DNA of 26,451 nucleotides, taken from NCBI GenBank assembly GCA_913020095.1, contig CAJWAH010000001.1, forward strand, positions 1 to 26,451, given 5' to 3'. The notes beneath the pieces are model-generated. The model was not told the DNA's origin and did not search any database. It saw only the letters and a list, made by a program, of their open reading frames with translations. Positions 1 to 8,407 of the stretch are shown here, piece by piece. The stretch's first letter is position 1. Each line of letters begins with the position of its first letter. Position numbers and translations under genes: made by a program. The DNA is from an uncultured Synechococcus sp. Lineage in GTDB: Bacteria > Cyanobacteriota > Cyanobacteriia > PCC-6307 > Cyanobiaceae.

Positions 1-138
1 TCCAGTGGGGTGTTGCGTGAGGGCTTGCAGCTCAGTGCCGCCCCCGCCGCGATGCAGCAGCTGCAGTTGCTGCCAGTTGGGCTGCCTGCGTTGTGGGGCG
101 GTTTGCAGCAACTCGATGCGGAGTTGCAGCCAGCGCAT
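1..138 (-). CDS. Partial ORF running off the left edge, product unknown
   Basis: Directly downstream of thf1/psb29 on the same strand an open frame begins with ATG at 138 (or TTG at 141) and stays open for 46 codons to the window edge. The visible peptide is rich in Leu, Gln and Arg with a short Gly run, and I do not recognise a family. The start lies 18 bases past the thf1 stop, the spacing expected for a co-transcribed gene. Against it, the frame is short, cut off, and GC-rich DNA often gives open frames by chance. It could also be non-coding 3' sequence. Confidence 0.3.
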   Translation of the reverse strand, partial: MRWLQLRIELLQTAPQRRQPNWQQLQLLHRGGGGTELQALTQHPTG

Positions 139-155
139 CAAAGCGGTGGTCCAGC

Positions 156-869
156 TCAGCTGGCGGGCTCGCTCACCTGGCCTGTGGCAGCTGCAGCCGG
201 TTCACCCTGACGCTGCTCGCGCTTGCGGCGTTCAGCAGCCACGGTTTCCTCGAGCAGCTCCACAGCCTGCGACATCTTTTCCAGATTGCTGGCGTAGAGG
301 CCCATGTCTTTTTGCAGCTTGTCTTTCTGCAGGCCCATGCTGTGGCCGAGTTGGTGAGCCCGCTCCTGCAGGGCCTGGGGGTCTTGGTCATCGCCACCGC
401 TGAGATCTTGCAGCAGCCCCATCAGACCAACGGCATGCAGGCGTGAGTAGTGGAAATCGCTGCGGCCTGCCTGCTGCAAGACGCGCTTGAGCACATCCGG
501 TGCACCTTGGCCCTGCTGCTCGATCCAAGACTTGATCTCGGCTTCGCCATGGGGAACCAATTGCTCCCTGAGTTGCTTGGCGTCTTTGCGCAGTTGATCG
601 GCCTTCAGGCCAGCTCCAGAGCAGATCGCTGCAAACAGCTCCTCCTGACGTTCAGCAGGTTTGAACCCCTGCATCAGGTTGTCGAACACCTGGGTGAGCC
701 CCATCGCAAACAGCGAATCGGCCTGGAAGCCGGCCTGCCCAGCGAGCAGGTGCAACTCCACCAACAATTCATCCACCACCCGGCGGTAGAGACCGGGGAT
801 GACATGGGGGTAAGCGGCGTAAAAACGGCGCTTGCTGTCGGCAACGGTTTGCGGGTTGCTCAAGGCCAT
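156..869 (-). CDS. thf1: Thf1/Psb29, photosystem II biogenesis protein
   Basis: Thf1 (Psb29) family, a mostly helical protein at the thylakoid that is required for normal PSII repair. In cyanobacteria and plants it is reported to support accumulation of FtsH protease complexes. The sequence shows the family's opening (NPQTVADSKRRF, then HVIPGLYRRVVDELLVELHLL) and a charged C-terminal helix with coiled-coil character (NLEKMSQAVELLEETVAAERRKR). I chose ATG at 869 (MALSNPQTVADSK, 237 aa) because family members start shortly before the QTVADSK segment. An in-frame ATG at 890 would add seven residues. It is divergent from clpP, with roughly 60-80 bp between the starts, and ftsH lies beyond clpP, so three photosystem quality-control genes are neighbours. 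Confidence 0.93.
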   Translation of the reverse strand: MALSNPQTVADSKRRFYAAYPHVIPGLYRRVVDELLVELHLLAGQAGFQADSLFAMGLTQVFDNLMQGFKPAERQEELFAAICSGAGLKADQLRKDAKQLREQLVPHGEAEIKSWIEQQGQGAPDVLKRVLQQAGRSDFHYSRLHAVGLMGLLQDLSGGDDQDPQALQERAHQLGHSMGLQKDKLQKDMGLYASNLEKMSQAVELLEETVAAERRKREQRQGEPAAAATGQVSEPAS

Positions 870-947
870 GCTCTGCAGGACTGCGACCATAGCGCTCAGA
901 GACCTTGTTTCCGTCAGTAAGATCGCCCCATCTGACTTGTTGTCCCC

Positions 948-1538
948 ATGATTCCCATCGTGATTGAGGAGTCCGGACGGGGCGAAAGGGCGTTTGACAT
1001 CTATTCGCGTCTGCTGCGCGAGCGGATCATCTTCATGGGTGAACCGGTGACCGCCGAATCGGCCAACCGGATCGTTGCTCAGTTGCTGTTTCTGGAGGCG
1101 GAAGATCCAGACAAAGACATCTTTTTGTACATCAATTCACCCGGCGGCTCGGTCTACGACGGCCTTGGCATCTTCGACACCATGCAGCACGTCAAACCCG
1201 ACGTGCAGACCGTGTGTGTTGGCTTGGCCGCCAGCATGGGTGCTTTCTTGCTCGCCGCTGGTGCTCCTGGCAAGCGCAGCAGCCTGCAGCACTCGCGGAT
1301 CATGATTCACCAGCCTTTGGGCGGCGCCCAGGGCCAGGCCAGTGACATCCGCATCCAGGCCGATGAAATCTTGTTCCTGAAAAAGCGCCTCAACGAGGAA
1401 CTGGCCCAACGCACCGGCCAGCCCCTGGATCGGATTCAAAAAGACACCGACCGCGACTTTTTCATGTCTCCTGCTGAGGCGGCTGAGTATGGCCTGATCG
1501 ACAAGGTGATCGATCAACGACCGATTCACGCCATTTGA
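948..1538 (+). CDS. clpP: ATP-dependent Clp protease proteolytic subunit ClpP
   Basis: Serine peptidase subunit of the Clp protease (family S14); it forms heptameric rings and degrades substrates fed in by ClpC/ClpX-type unfoldases in the cytosol. The catalytic triad is intact: Ser96 in GLAASMGAF, His121 in MIHQP and Asp170 in DTDRDFF. At 196 aa it is the normal length, and the substrate-binding SPGGSVYDG loop is present. Cyanobacteria carry several clpP paralogues plus the inactive clpR; the full triad shows this is a true ClpP. It is a single gene divergent from thf1 and closed by a strong hairpin at 1577-1599. The number (clpP1, P2 or P3) cannot be assigned safely from this window. Confidence 0.96.
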   Translation: MIPIVIEESGRGERAFDIYSRLLRERIIFMGEPVTAESANRIVAQLLFLEAEDPDKDIFLYINSPGGSVYDGLGIFDTMQHVKPDVQTVCVGLAASMGAFLLAAGAPGKRSSLQHSRIMIHQPLGGAQGQASDIRIQADEILFLKKRLNEELAQRTGQPLDRIQKDTDRDFFMSPAEAAEYGLIDKVIDQRPIHAI

Positions 1539-1570
1539 GTGCGATCTCAAAGGCTGAGTAATTCGGCAAC

Positions 1571-1604
1571 AAAAAACCCCCTGGTGATTCACCAGGGGGT
1601 TTTT
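1571..1604. terminator. Bidirectional intrinsic terminator between clpP and ftsH
   Basis: A perfect 10-bp stem (CCCCCTGGTG at 1577-1586 pairing with 1590-1599) with a 3-nt loop is flanked by six A on the left and five T on the right. It therefore ends in a U tract when read from either strand. It lies about 35 bp after the clpP stop and about 15 bp after the ftsH stop, so it can serve both convergent genes. Confidence 0.93.
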
Positions 1605-1619
1605 AATGAGCTATTTGGA

Positions 1620-3536
1620 TCAGGCCGTTGGAAGCAAAGGGCTGAAACGGTCTTTCTCAGGGATGCTGACGAATTCAGACACCACATCGCGGAAATCATC
1701 GCCGTCGAGGGTTTCTTTCTCGATGAGGAGATCCACCAGGCGATCCATGCAGTCGCGCTGATCTGCCAGCAGGTCAACGGTTTCTTTGTAGCAGCGCTCA
1801 ACGATGGAGCGAACCTGCTCGTCGATCTGGTTGGTGATCGAGTCTGAGACGTCGCTGCGGGTCATCAAGTCACGGCCCAAGAACACCTCTTGGTTGCCAG
1901 CCTCGAGAGACAGAGGACCCAAGTCACTCATGCCGAAGCGGGTCACCATCTGCCGGGCCATGCTGGCCACCTGCTGAATATCGCCACCGGCACCGGTGGT
2001 GACTTCAGCGTGGCCAAAAACGATGTCCTCAGCAGCGCGGCCGCCGAGAGCGCCCATGATTCGAGCCCTCAGTTGGGCGCGGCTCACCAGCATTTGCTCT
2101 TCATCAGGAGCAAACCAGGTCAAACCCTGGGCCTGACCACGTGGAATCAGGGTCACCTTCTGCACGGGATCGTGATCCTTGACCAGGGTTCCCACCAAGG
2201 CATGGCCCACTTCGTGATAAGCGATCAAACGCTTGCTGCGGCCATCGGTGAGGGGTTGCCCCTCCATGCCGGCAATCACGCGATCAACGGCATCGTCGAT
2301 CTCGGCCAAGGTGGTGGCGTCCTTGCGGCGCCGCGCCGTCAGAATCGCCGCTTCGTTGAGCAAGTTGGCCAGATCAGCCCCTGTGAAACCAGGGGTACGC
2401 CGTGCAATCACCTCAAGACTCACGTCTTCCGCCAGTTTTTTGTTGCGGGAGTGCACTTCCAAGATGGACAGGCGGCCCTTGATGTCAGGGGCATCCACCG
2501 TCACCTGACGGTCGAAGCGGCCGGGGCGCATCAGCGCTGAATCGAGCACATCGGGGCGGTTGGTGGCCGCCAGCAAGATGATGCCGCTGTTGCCCTCAAA
2601 GCCGTCCATCTCTGTGAGCAGCTGGTTGAGGGTTTGCTCACGCTCGTCGTTACCACCGCCAACACCGGCCCCGCGCTGACGGCCAACGGCGTCGATCTCG
2701 TCGATAAAAATCAAGCAGGGAGCGTTCTCTTTGGCGCGCTTGAACAGGTCGCGAACGCGGCTGGCGCCAACGCCCACAAACATCTCCACAAACTCAGAAC
2801 CTGAGAGGGAGAAGAACGGCACACCAGCTTCACCAGCGATGGCTTTAGCCAGCAGGGTTTTACCGGTTCCAGGAGGGCCCACCAACAGCACACCACGGGG
2901 GATGGTGGCGCCCAAGGCGGAGAAACGCTCAGGCTGCTTGAGGAAAGTCACCACCTCTTCGAGGTCTTGCTTGGCTTCTTCCACACCAGCAACGTCATCA
3001 AACATGACGCCGGTTTCCGCTTCCATCGCAAAGCGAGCTTTGCTCTTGCCGAATTGCATGGCCTGACCAGGGCCACCGGGCATGTTGTTGGAGCGGCGTG
3101 CCAAGAAGATCAGGGCGCCGATCAGCAGCAGCGGGAAGGCCAGATTGCCCAGGATCCCGAGGGCTGGCGGGGTCGTGCGGGGAGGATGCACATCGAAGCT
3201 GATGCCTTGCTCTTCGATCTGGCTGATCAGTTCAGGGGCCAGACCAGGCAGGTCAACGCGCAGACGCTGAACGCGGTTATCGATGTAGGGGTCCACGGCT
3301 TCAACAACCGCGGTGCGGCCACCGTCGTACACGTCAACAGCGGTGATTCGGCCGGCTTCGAGGTAGTCGAGGAAACGGCCGTAAGCCACGCGCGCCACTG
3401 CGCTGTTGCGAGGAGCTTCGGTGGGGCCGTTGGCCGCTTGCATCGGGCCGCCGCCGCGCACCACTTGCAGACCAAAGAAGACAACCAGGGCGATGGGCAG
3501 GGCCCAAAGCGCGATCAGTCGCCAGCGGTTGTTCAT
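1620..3536 (-). CDS. ftsH: ATP-dependent zinc metalloprotease FtsH
   Basis: Membrane-anchored AAA+ zinc protease that extracts and degrades damaged membrane proteins; in cyanobacteria, thylakoid FtsH complexes remove photodamaged D1. Order of domains: transmembrane segment at about residues 7-25, a lumen/periplasm-facing FtsH-extracellular domain, a second transmembrane segment at about 125-146, then the AAA module with Walker A GPPGTGKT (220-227), Walker B LIFIDE (275-280) and the second region of homology around [17 protein letters not shown]. The peptidase zinc site is HEVGH (441-445) with the third ligand Asp519 in TGAGGDI. The motif has Val where HEAGH is usual, but all ligands are kept. 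Length 638 aa is normal. It follows the Nudix gene by about 50 bp on the same strand and may have its own promoter there. Confidence 0.96.
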   Translation of the reverse strand: MNNRWRLIALWALPIALVVFFGLQVVRGGGPMQAANGPTEAPRNSAVARVAYGRFLDYLEAGRITAVDVYDGGRTAVVEAVDPYIDNRVQRLRVDLPGLAPELISQIEEQGISFDVHPPRTTPPALGILGNLAFPLLLIGALIFLARRSNNMPGGPGQAMQFGKSKARFAMEAETGVMFDDVAGVEEAKQDLEEVVTFLKQPERFSALGATIPRGVLLVGPPGTGKTLLAKAIAGEAGVPFFSLSGSEFVEMFVGVGASRVRDLFKRAKENAPCLIFIDEIDAVGRQRGAGVGGGNDEREQTLNQLLTEMDGFEGNSGIILLAATNRPDVLDSALMRPGRFDRQVTVDAPDIKGRLSILEVHSRNKKLAEDVSLEVIARRTPGFTGADLANLLNEAAILTARRRKDATTLAEIDDAVDRVIAGMEGQPLTDGRSKRLIAYHEVGHALVGTLVKDHDPVQKVTLIPRGQAQGLTWFAPDEEQMLVSRAQLRARIMGALGGRAAEDIVFGHAEVTTGAGGDIQQVASMARQMVTRFGMSDLGPLSLEAGNQEVFLGRDLMTRSDVSDSITNQIDEQVRSIVERCYKETVDLLADQRDCMDRLVDLLIEKETLDGDDFRDVVSEFVSIPEKDRFSPLLPTA

Positions 3537-3571
3537 AGGAAGCTGCCCCGTGCCACCAAAAATGTTTCGCG

Positions 3572-3577
3572 ATTGTA
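3572..3577 (-). promoter_or_regulatory. Possible -10 element upstream of ftsH
   Basis: On the minus strand the 49-bp gap between the Nudix stop and the ftsH ATG contains TACAAT (5 of 6 matches to TATAAT) about 35 bases before the start codon. No convincing -35 hexamer lies at 16-18 bp, so this is only a candidate. It would let ftsH be expressed apart from the pyk-permease-Nudix genes. Confidence 0.25.
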
Positions 3578-3585
3578 AAGTCTTC

Positions 3586-4011
3586 TCAGGCTTGATCGCG
3601 TTCTTTTTTCAGCTCTTGTACTGCCCGCTGCAGTGAAGGGGCAAGAGGACGCCATTGCTGGCACTTCGGGCTCCAGATCGAGCCACTGAGCAATTCATCG
3701 AGCGCAGCAACCACCATGTCTTGCCCTTCCAGCAGGGTGAGCGACTCCAGCGGCACAGCCAGGGGACCACGAAAAAAGTGGCGGATGCGCTGGGCATCGC
3801 GCAGTTCAAACCAAGGGGGCAGATCGCTTTCTGCCCAGTTGATCTCCTCCTCGAGTTCGCGGCGAAGGGCCGCTGCGGGCGTCTCGCCGGGGTCGAGATG
3901 GCCGCCAAAGAGAGCCCACTGACCGGGATAGAGGATGCCTTCGATGTCGTCGCGAAGCTGCAGCAACCAGCGGCCATCGCACTCGATCATCGCGATGGCC
4001 ACCTCGCTCAC
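3586..4011 (-). CDS. Nudix hydrolase
   Basis: Small (141 aa) cytosolic Nudix-fold pyrophosphohydrolase, a family that cleaves nucleoside diphosphates linked to another group. The Nudix box is readable as [20 protein letters not shown], matching G-x5-E-x7-R-E-U-x-E-E; the usual Gly near its end is replaced (INW instead of xGU). Metal-binding glutamates are present, so it is probably active, but the substrate cannot be told. The start is GTG at 4011, which overlaps the permease stop as GTGA and implies translational coupling. ftsH follows on the same strand. Confidence 0.88.
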   Translation of the reverse strand: MSEVAIAMIECDGRWLLQLRDDIEGILYPGQWALFGGHLDPGETPAAALRRELEEEINWAESDLPPWFELRDAQRIRHFFRGPLAVPLESLTLLEGQDMVVAALDELLSGSIWSPKCQQWRPLAPSLQRAVQELKKERDQA

Positions 4012-5282
4012 AGGCGTCTGAGGGCCACGATCGGATCGAGTTGGGCGGCGCGGCGCGCTGGAACAACGCCAAAGAACAGACCGATCGAGCCGGAGAGCAA
4101 CACCGTGCCCAGCACGCTCACCGCTCCAATGCTGGCGGGTAGCGGGGTGAACGCCGCTACCGCCATCACCGCGCCAACCCCAAGACCGCTGCCCAGCAAG
4201 CCGCCAAGGCTGGAGACCACCAGCGCTTCGACCAAAAATTGCAGCAACACATCACCGCTGCGGGCTCCCACGGCCTTGCGCAGCCCGATCTCTTGGGTGC
4301 GCTCACTCACCGACACCAACATGATGTTCATGATCCCGATGCCGCCCACCAACAGGGAAATACCGCCGATGGCGGCCAGCATCAAAGTGAGCCCGCCTGT
4401 GATCGTGCCCACGATCGAGAGGGCATCTTTCTGGGATCTCACAGCAAAATCGTCTTCCCGCAGGATTCGGTGCCGTTGCCTCAGCAGGTTGGTGATCTGA
4501 AACCTTGCTGCACTGATGGATGCCGGGTCGCGGGCCTCAACGCTGATGAAGCTCAAGGACGTGCCATAGGTGGGATCACGTCCGCTGAGCCGGTTCACCA
4601 TCGTGCTGAGCGGCACATAGGCCGCGTCGTCTTGGTTTTGCCCCAGGAAGGCCCCTTTGGAGGCCATGATTCCGATCACCTGGAAGCTTTGGTTCTTGAT
4701 GCGAACCGAGCGTCCAATCGGTGAGCCTTCAGGCAGCAGTCGCTCGGCCAGATCAGGTCCCAACACCGTCACGGTGCGGGCCGCTTTGAGGTCTTCGTCC
4801 GAGAAGAACCGGCCCTGGGCCATGTCAAAGCGCCGCACCGAGAGAAACTCCGGCGTGATTCCCGTCACGGTCACCGTGGCGCTGAGGTTGCCGGCTCGAA
4901 CCGTTTGGCTGGTGGTGATTTGAGGGGCCACCTTGGCCACGCTGGGCACTTGCTCAGCGATGGCGTCGGCATCGGCCAACACCAGGGTTTTGGGATTGCT
5001 AATGCCGCGGCGGCGGGTGTCGTTGTTGCCCGGCACCACAAACAGCACGTTGGCCCCCAGGCTGCTGAGCTGATCTTTGGCCAGGTTTTGGGCGCCTTGG
5101 CCCACACCCACCAGGGTGATCACCGAGGCATTGCCAATGACGATGCCCAGCATCGTCAGCAGAGAGCGCAAGCGGTTGGCCCCGAGCGCGCCCAGGGCCA
5201 TTCCGACGGTTTCACGGAGCGGTAGTCGGGCAACGACCACCGCGGCGGATTCAACCGATCGTGTCGGCGCTGCTGTGGTCAT
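4008..5282 (-). CDS. MacB/DevC-type ABC transporter permease
   Basis: Permease of the MacB/FtsX superfamily (Type VII ABC systems), which uses ATP hydrolysis to drive envelope export rather than import. The N-terminal cytosolic stretch LPLRETVGMALGALGANRLRS leads into a first membrane helix (SLLTMLGIVIG). It is followed by a large periplasmic MacB_PCD domain with the family motif SLGANVLFVVPG, then the FtsX domain with three helices and the motif GGIGIMNIMLVSVSERTQEIG. I chose ATG at 5282 (424 aa) over the longer open frame to 5363 because family members begin shortly before LPLRET. Its start overlaps the pyk 3' end by about 32 bp. No ATPase or membrane-fusion partner gene is in the window. 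Cargo unknown. Confidence 0.9.
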   Translation of the reverse strand: MTTAAPTRSVESAAVVVARLPLRETVGMALGALGANRLRSLLTMLGIVIGNASVITLVGVGQGAQNLAKDQLSSLGANVLFVVPGNNDTRRRGISNPKTLVLADADAIAEQVPSVAKVAPQITTSQTVRAGNLSATVTVTGITPEFLSVRRFDMAQGRFFSDEDLKAARTVTVLGPDLAERLLPEGSPIGRSVRIKNQSFQVIGIMASKGAFLGQNQDDAAYVPLSTMVNRLSGRDPTYGTSLSFISVEARDPASISAARFQITNLLRQRHRILREDDFAVRSQKDALSIVGTITGGLTLMLAAIGGISLLVGGIGIMNIMLVSVSERTQEIGLRKAVGARSGDVLLQFLVEALVVSSLGGLLGSGLGVGAVMAVAAFTPLPASIGAVSVLGTVLLSGSIGLFFGVVPARRAAQLDPIVALRRL

Positions 5283-7035
5283 GGACGTGGGTGCCCCGGT
5301 GCACCATCCCGTAGCGGACATCGAGGGTAACCACCTCTCCTTGGCGCACGTCGCGGGTGGCATTGGCCACCCCTGTGATCACAGGGATTCCCAACCGCTG
5401 GCCGATCACAGCGGCATGGCTTTGGCTGCCATCTTCTTCAGCAATCACACCACCGCAGCGGCGAATGGCTTCGAGGTAACTCGCATCGGTGTGGGGCACC
5501 ACCAAGATTTCGCCGGCTTCGATGCGGGCGGCTTCCTGCGGTGAATTGGCAATGCGCACCTGGCCGCTCACTGGCTGGCTGCCAAAACCGGTGCCCCGTC
5601 CCAGCACCGCTGAAACGATGCCCACCTTGACCAGATCGGTGGAGCCACTAACGCCGGCCAGGGTTCCTGCGGTTTGGATCACCAGATCGCCGTCTTGCAG
5701 CAGCTTTTGTTCTTGAGCAACGCCCATGGCCAGGCTGAAGGTGCGGCTGGTGGAGGCCTGGGTGGCAATCACCAGAGGGTTCACGCCCCAAACCAATTGC
5801 AGCTGGCGGGCCACCTTCACGTCGCTCGTGATCGCCAGGATCGGCGTGGAAGGGCGGAACTTGCTAACGGTGCGTCCCGTGGCGCCACTTTTGGTGAGCG
5901 TCAAGATCGCGGCGGCATCGAGTTGGGTGGCGATCGTGCTCACCGCCATGCTGATGGCGTTTGGGATTGTGCAGGCCAGCTGGGTGTCGGGTTGGCGGTT
6001 CGGGTAGTCCTTCTCAATGCGCCGGGCGATCCGGTCCATGGTTTCAACGGCTTCAACGGCGTAGTCGCCAACAGCGGTCTCGTTGGAGAGCATCACCGCA
6101 TCGGTGCCATCGAGAATCGCGTTAGCCACATCGCTCACCTCGGCGCGGGTGGGCCGGGCATTGGCCACCATGCTGTCGAGCATCTGGGTGGCCGTGATGA
6201 TCGGGATGCCCATGGAGTTGGCCTTGCGGATCAACTCCTTCTGCAGCAGGGGAACTTCCTCGGCCGCCATCTCCACGCCCAGGTCGCCGCGGGCCACCAT
6301 CACCCCGTCGCAGAGCGGCAAGATGGCGTCGATCTGATCGATCGCCTCAAATTTTTCGATCTTGGCCACCACGGGTGTGGCATGGCCCAAGGAGCTGATC
6401 AGCTCCTTGATCTCCTGCATGTCGGAGGGGTTGCGCACAAAGCTGAGCGCCACCCAGTCGACGCCGAGTTGCAAACCAAAGGCCAGGTCATTGCGGTCTT
6501 TGGCCGTCAGCGCGCGGACCGAGAGCAGGCAGTCGGGGAAGTTGACGCCTTTGTTGTTGGAGAGCTTGCCGCCAACGGTCACCTTGCAGTGCAGGGTTTG
6601 TTCGGCCTGGTCGATCCAATCGACCTTCATCTCAACCTTGCCGTCATCGAGAAGGATGCGGCTGCCGGGCTCCACTTCGCTGGCCAGCTTGTCGTAGGTG
6701 ACCGTGGCGATCGTTTGGGTGCAGGGCACATCGCGTGCAGTCAGGGCGAAGGAATCCCCCTTGCCCACGGTGATCGGACCATCGGCAAAACGGCCGAGAC
6801 GGATCTTGGGCCCTTGCAGGTCTTGCAGGATGCCGACATGAACTCCGAGCTCATGGGCCACCTGTCGGATGGTGGCGGCGCGCTGGGCGTGCTCCTCGTG
6901 ATCTCCGTGGGAGAAGTTCAGTCGGAAGGTGGTGGCACCGGCCAGAATCAGCTGCCGAATGCTGTCTGGTGATTCTGTGGCCGGCCCGATTGTGGCGACG
7001 ATTTTGGTACGTCGCTGATGATCGGGCAGGGGCAT
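5251..7035 (-). CDS. pyk: Pyruvate kinase with C-terminal phosphohistidine-swivel domain
   Basis: Glycolytic enzyme converting phosphoenolpyruvate and ADP to pyruvate and ATP in the cytosol. The N-terminus RRTKIVATIGPAT, the metal/substrate motif MVARGDLGVEM and ITATQMLDSM are all present. Beyond the usual roughly 470-residue enzyme there is an extra C-terminal PEP-utilising (swivel) domain with ILVVPHTDASYLEAIRRCGG and the phosphohistidine-type motif SQSHAAVIGQRLGIPVITG, His at about residue 540 of 594. Such extended kinases are known in cyanobacteria and bacilli. I chose ATG at 7035 because the longer frame to 7107 would run into the divergent MazG-like gene. It heads a likely operon with the permease, Nudix and ftsH genes. 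Confidence 0.95.
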   Translation of the reverse strand: MPLPDHQRRTKIVATIGPATESPDSIRQLILAGATTFRLNFSHGDHEEHAQRAATIRQVAHELGVHVGILQDLQGPKIRLGRFADGPITVGKGDSFALTARDVPCTQTIATVTYDKLASEVEPGSRILLDDGKVEMKVDWIDQAEQTLHCKVTVGGKLSNNKGVNFPDCLLSVRALTAKDRNDLAFGLQLGVDWVALSFVRNPSDMQEIKELISSLGHATPVVAKIEKFEAIDQIDAILPLCDGVMVARGDLGVEMAAEEVPLLQKELIRKANSMGIPIITATQMLDSMVANARPTRAEVSDVANAILDGTDAVMLSNETAVGDYAVEAVETMDRIARRIEKDYPNRQPDTQLACTIPNAISMAVSTIATQLDAAAILTLTKSGATGRTVSKFRPSTPILAITSDVKVARQLQLVWGVNPLVIATQASTSRTFSLAMGVAQEQKLLQDGDLVIQTAGTLAGVSGSTDLVKVGIVSAVLGRGTGFGSQPVSGQVRIANSPQEAARIEAGEILVVPHTDASYLEAIRRCGGVIAEEDGSQSHAAVIGQRLGIPVITGVANATRDVRQGEVVTLDVRYGMVHRGTHVHDHSSADTIG

Positions 7036-7080
7036 GGACCGGGCCTGAAGCGTTGCGGAAGCTACCACCCGAACGTTCCC

Positions 7081-7410
7081 ATGGATCTCAACAATTATCA
7101 GCGGCAAGCGCGCAATACAGCCCTGTACCCCGATCTGGGCAGCAATCCCATCTATCCCGCTTTGGGTTTGTGTGGGGAGGCCGGTGAAGTGGCCGACAAG
7201 GTCAAAAAGGTGTTGCGGGATGAGGCCGGTGTCTTCAGCGATGAGCGGCGCCAGGCCATCGCTTTGGAGCTCGGCGATGTGCTCTGGTATGTGTCTCAGC
7301 TCGCTGATGAGCTTGGTTTCAGCCTCGAGACCGTGGCCCAGGCCAATCTCGACAAACTGGCCAGTCGGGCCCAGCGTCAGGTGATTGGTGGCAGTGGAGA
7401 TCAGCGATGA
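7081..7410 (+). CDS. MazG-like nucleotide pyrophosphohydrolase
   Basis: All-alpha NTP pyrophosphohydrolase of the MazG/dCTPase superfamily (109 aa), expected to hydrolyse (d)NTPs to (d)NMP and pyrophosphate in house-cleaning or pool control. The metal-binding pattern ExxE (Glu33, Glu36 in CGEAGEVADK) plus ExxD (Glu63, Asp66 in LELGDVLWY) is intact. The start is ATG at 7081 (MDLNNYQRQA); the open frame reaches back to 7018, but that part lies inside the pyk start region and does not look coding. It is divergent from pyk with about 45 bp between starts. Its TGA overlaps the next ATG as ATGA. Exact substrate is not predictable. Confidence 0.9.
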   Translation: MDLNNYQRQARNTALYPDLGSNPIYPALGLCGEAGEVADKVKKVLRDEAGVFSDERRQAIALELGDVLWYVSQLADELGFSLETVAQANLDKLASRAQRQVIGGSGDQR

Positions 7411-7868
7411 AACGCGCCTTTTTGATGGCCCTTGTGGTGCTTGCCCTGTGGTTGCCGCAGCCGCTCTGGGCCGCTGAGCTGAGCGTCAGTGATTTGCAGC
7501 TGGCCCCTTGCCCTGAGGGTGATGCGGGAGCCCAGCCGGATTTGAAGCGGCCTGTGGGGGCGAGTTGCTACGCCCTGCGCGGTGTGGTCCACAACCCCGG
7601 CAAGCGGGCCGTGGTGGATGCCGATCTGTTTGCGCAGATCTTTGATCGCGGTGGTGAGCCTGCCCTGCAGAACCGCACCCGGGTCGGATCCCTTGGTGAT
7701 GTGCCGCCTGGTGATTCCGATTTTGCTCTGCGCTTATCGATCCCTGCGGGGACCCCAGAACCTTTGAGCGTGTCGAAGGCACGCGCTAGGGGCTTCACCG
7801 CGCCCGTGCGCACCCGCGCCGGCTCAGACGATGAATTGCTGCCCTTGGAACTGGAGCTGCAGGGCTAA
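7407..7868 (+). CDS. Conserved secreted protein of unknown function
   Basis: A 153-aa protein with a clear signal peptide: MKR, a hydrophobic core (about residues 4-17) and a cleavage site near LWA-AE at about residue 22. The mature part has two Cys (in APCPEG and ASCYALRG), which could form one disulfide in the periplasm or lumen. It has an alternating beta-like pattern (YALRGVVHNPGKRAVVDADL, then DFALRLSIPAGTP) that resembles small beta-sandwich domains tracking hydrophobic residues (FxLYD-like). I cannot name a function. It is translationally coupled to the MazG-like gene through an ATGA overlap. Confidence 0.8.
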   Translation: MKRAFLMALVVLALWLPQPLWAAELSVSDLQLAPCPEGDAGAQPDLKRPVGASCYALRGVVHNPGKRAVVDADLFAQIFDRGGEPALQNRTRVGSLGDVPPGDSDFALRLSIPAGTPEPLSVSKARARGFTAPVRTRAGSDDELLPLELELQG

Positions 7869-7897
7869 GGCCCTTACTGGTTCTCGAGCTGTTGACT

Positions 7898-8038
7898 TCA
7901 CGCCTGAAGGGTTGCCCACGCCACCACAAAGGCCAGCCCCACAAACCCCACAAGACTGAGGTGAAAGCCGTCTTCGAAGATCTTCTCGGCCGCCCACAAG
8001 ATCACGCAGGCACACACGCACCTGATCGCCAAGTCCAT
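7898..8038 (-). CDS. Small membrane protein (46 aa), unrecognised
   Basis: A short minus-strand frame starts at ATG 8038 and stops at TGA 7898. It has two hydrophobic segments: residues 5-17 (IRCVCACVILWAA) and 28-44 (SLVGFVGLAFVVAWATL). A polar hinge EKIFEDGFH separates them. The composition, aromatic and glycine pattern, and clean topology look like a real single- or two-helix membrane protein. The competing frames here (73 aa plus strand, 92 aa minus strand) are Arg/Pro/His-rich and look non-coding. No Shine-Dalgarno is evident, which is common in cyanobacteria. It would be the only gene in the otherwise empty stretch 7869-8141. Function unknown. Confidence 0.6.
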   Translation of the reverse strand: MDLAIRCVCACVILWAAEKIFEDGFHLSLVGFVGLAFVVAWATLQA

Positions 8039-8141
8039 GGAGACAGAGGGATTTTGGCGAACGTTGCTCGAGCAAGGTCAAGCTGCCGTTGGCTTGAGGC
8101 AAAGATTCGGTAAACGGTTGGCTAACGGCTGCGCTCAGTGC

Positions 8142-8339
8142 TCAAGCGTCAGATTGGCCCGTCTTGCCGTAGGTCACTGATTTGGGTTGGCGGAACTGGC
8201 GATAGCCACGAGCCAAGCGTTCCAGGCTTTCGGCGATGTGTTCATCAGTGCAGCCACTCATGGCCTTGAGGCGGTCCAGGAGCCAAACCACCTCGTTGAG
8301 CGTTTCTTGCGTGGCAGCCGCCACCTGCTCGCGGTTCAC
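8142..8339 (-). CDS. Small conserved-looking hypothetical protein
   Basis: A 65-aa soluble protein with a GTG start at 8339. The first 45 residues form amphipathic helices (EETL-type pattern in ATQETLNEVVWLLDRLKAM and HIAESLERLARGYRQF), followed by a basic, disordered tail. The composition is typical of coding sequence. I do not recognise a family. It sits between the 46-aa membrane ORF and the YggT gene, all on the minus strand, so co-transcription with YggT is possible (68-bp gap). Confidence 0.65.
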   Translation of the reverse strand: MNREQVAAATQETLNEVVWLLDRLKAMSGCTDEHIAESLERLARGYRQFRQPKSVTYGKTGQSDA

Positions 8340-8391
8340 CTAACCAATCAAAAGCACTTGATCAGTCTGCTCCTCCAGCGGCCCCGTTTCG

Positions 8392-8406
8392 CCCCTTCAG
8401 AAGGGG
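8392..8406 (-). terminator. Hairpin immediately after the YggT gene, weak terminator or processing site
   Basis: CCCCTT at 8392-8397 pairs with AAGGGG at 8401-8406 across a 3-nt loop, just past the YggT stop on the minus strand. There is no U tract, so it may be a weak or factor-assisted terminator or an mRNA 3'-end stabiliser rather than a classical intrinsic terminator. Confidence 0.3.
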
Positions 8407-8407
8407 A

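Noticed and set aside
2731..3578. Plus-strand frames of 111 and 203 codons opposite ftsH
   Set aside because: Fully antisense to an intact ftsH and without motifs.
5674..6972. 432-codon open frame on the plus strand within pyk
   Set aside because: Antisense to pyruvate kinase; His/Gly/Ala-rich product with no family features.
7824..8113. 92-codon minus-strand and 73-codon plus-strand frames in the 7869-8141 gap
   Set aside because: Both are Arg/Pro/Cys/His-rich and look like out-of-frame reading; the 46-codon membrane ORF in another minus frame fits coding character better.
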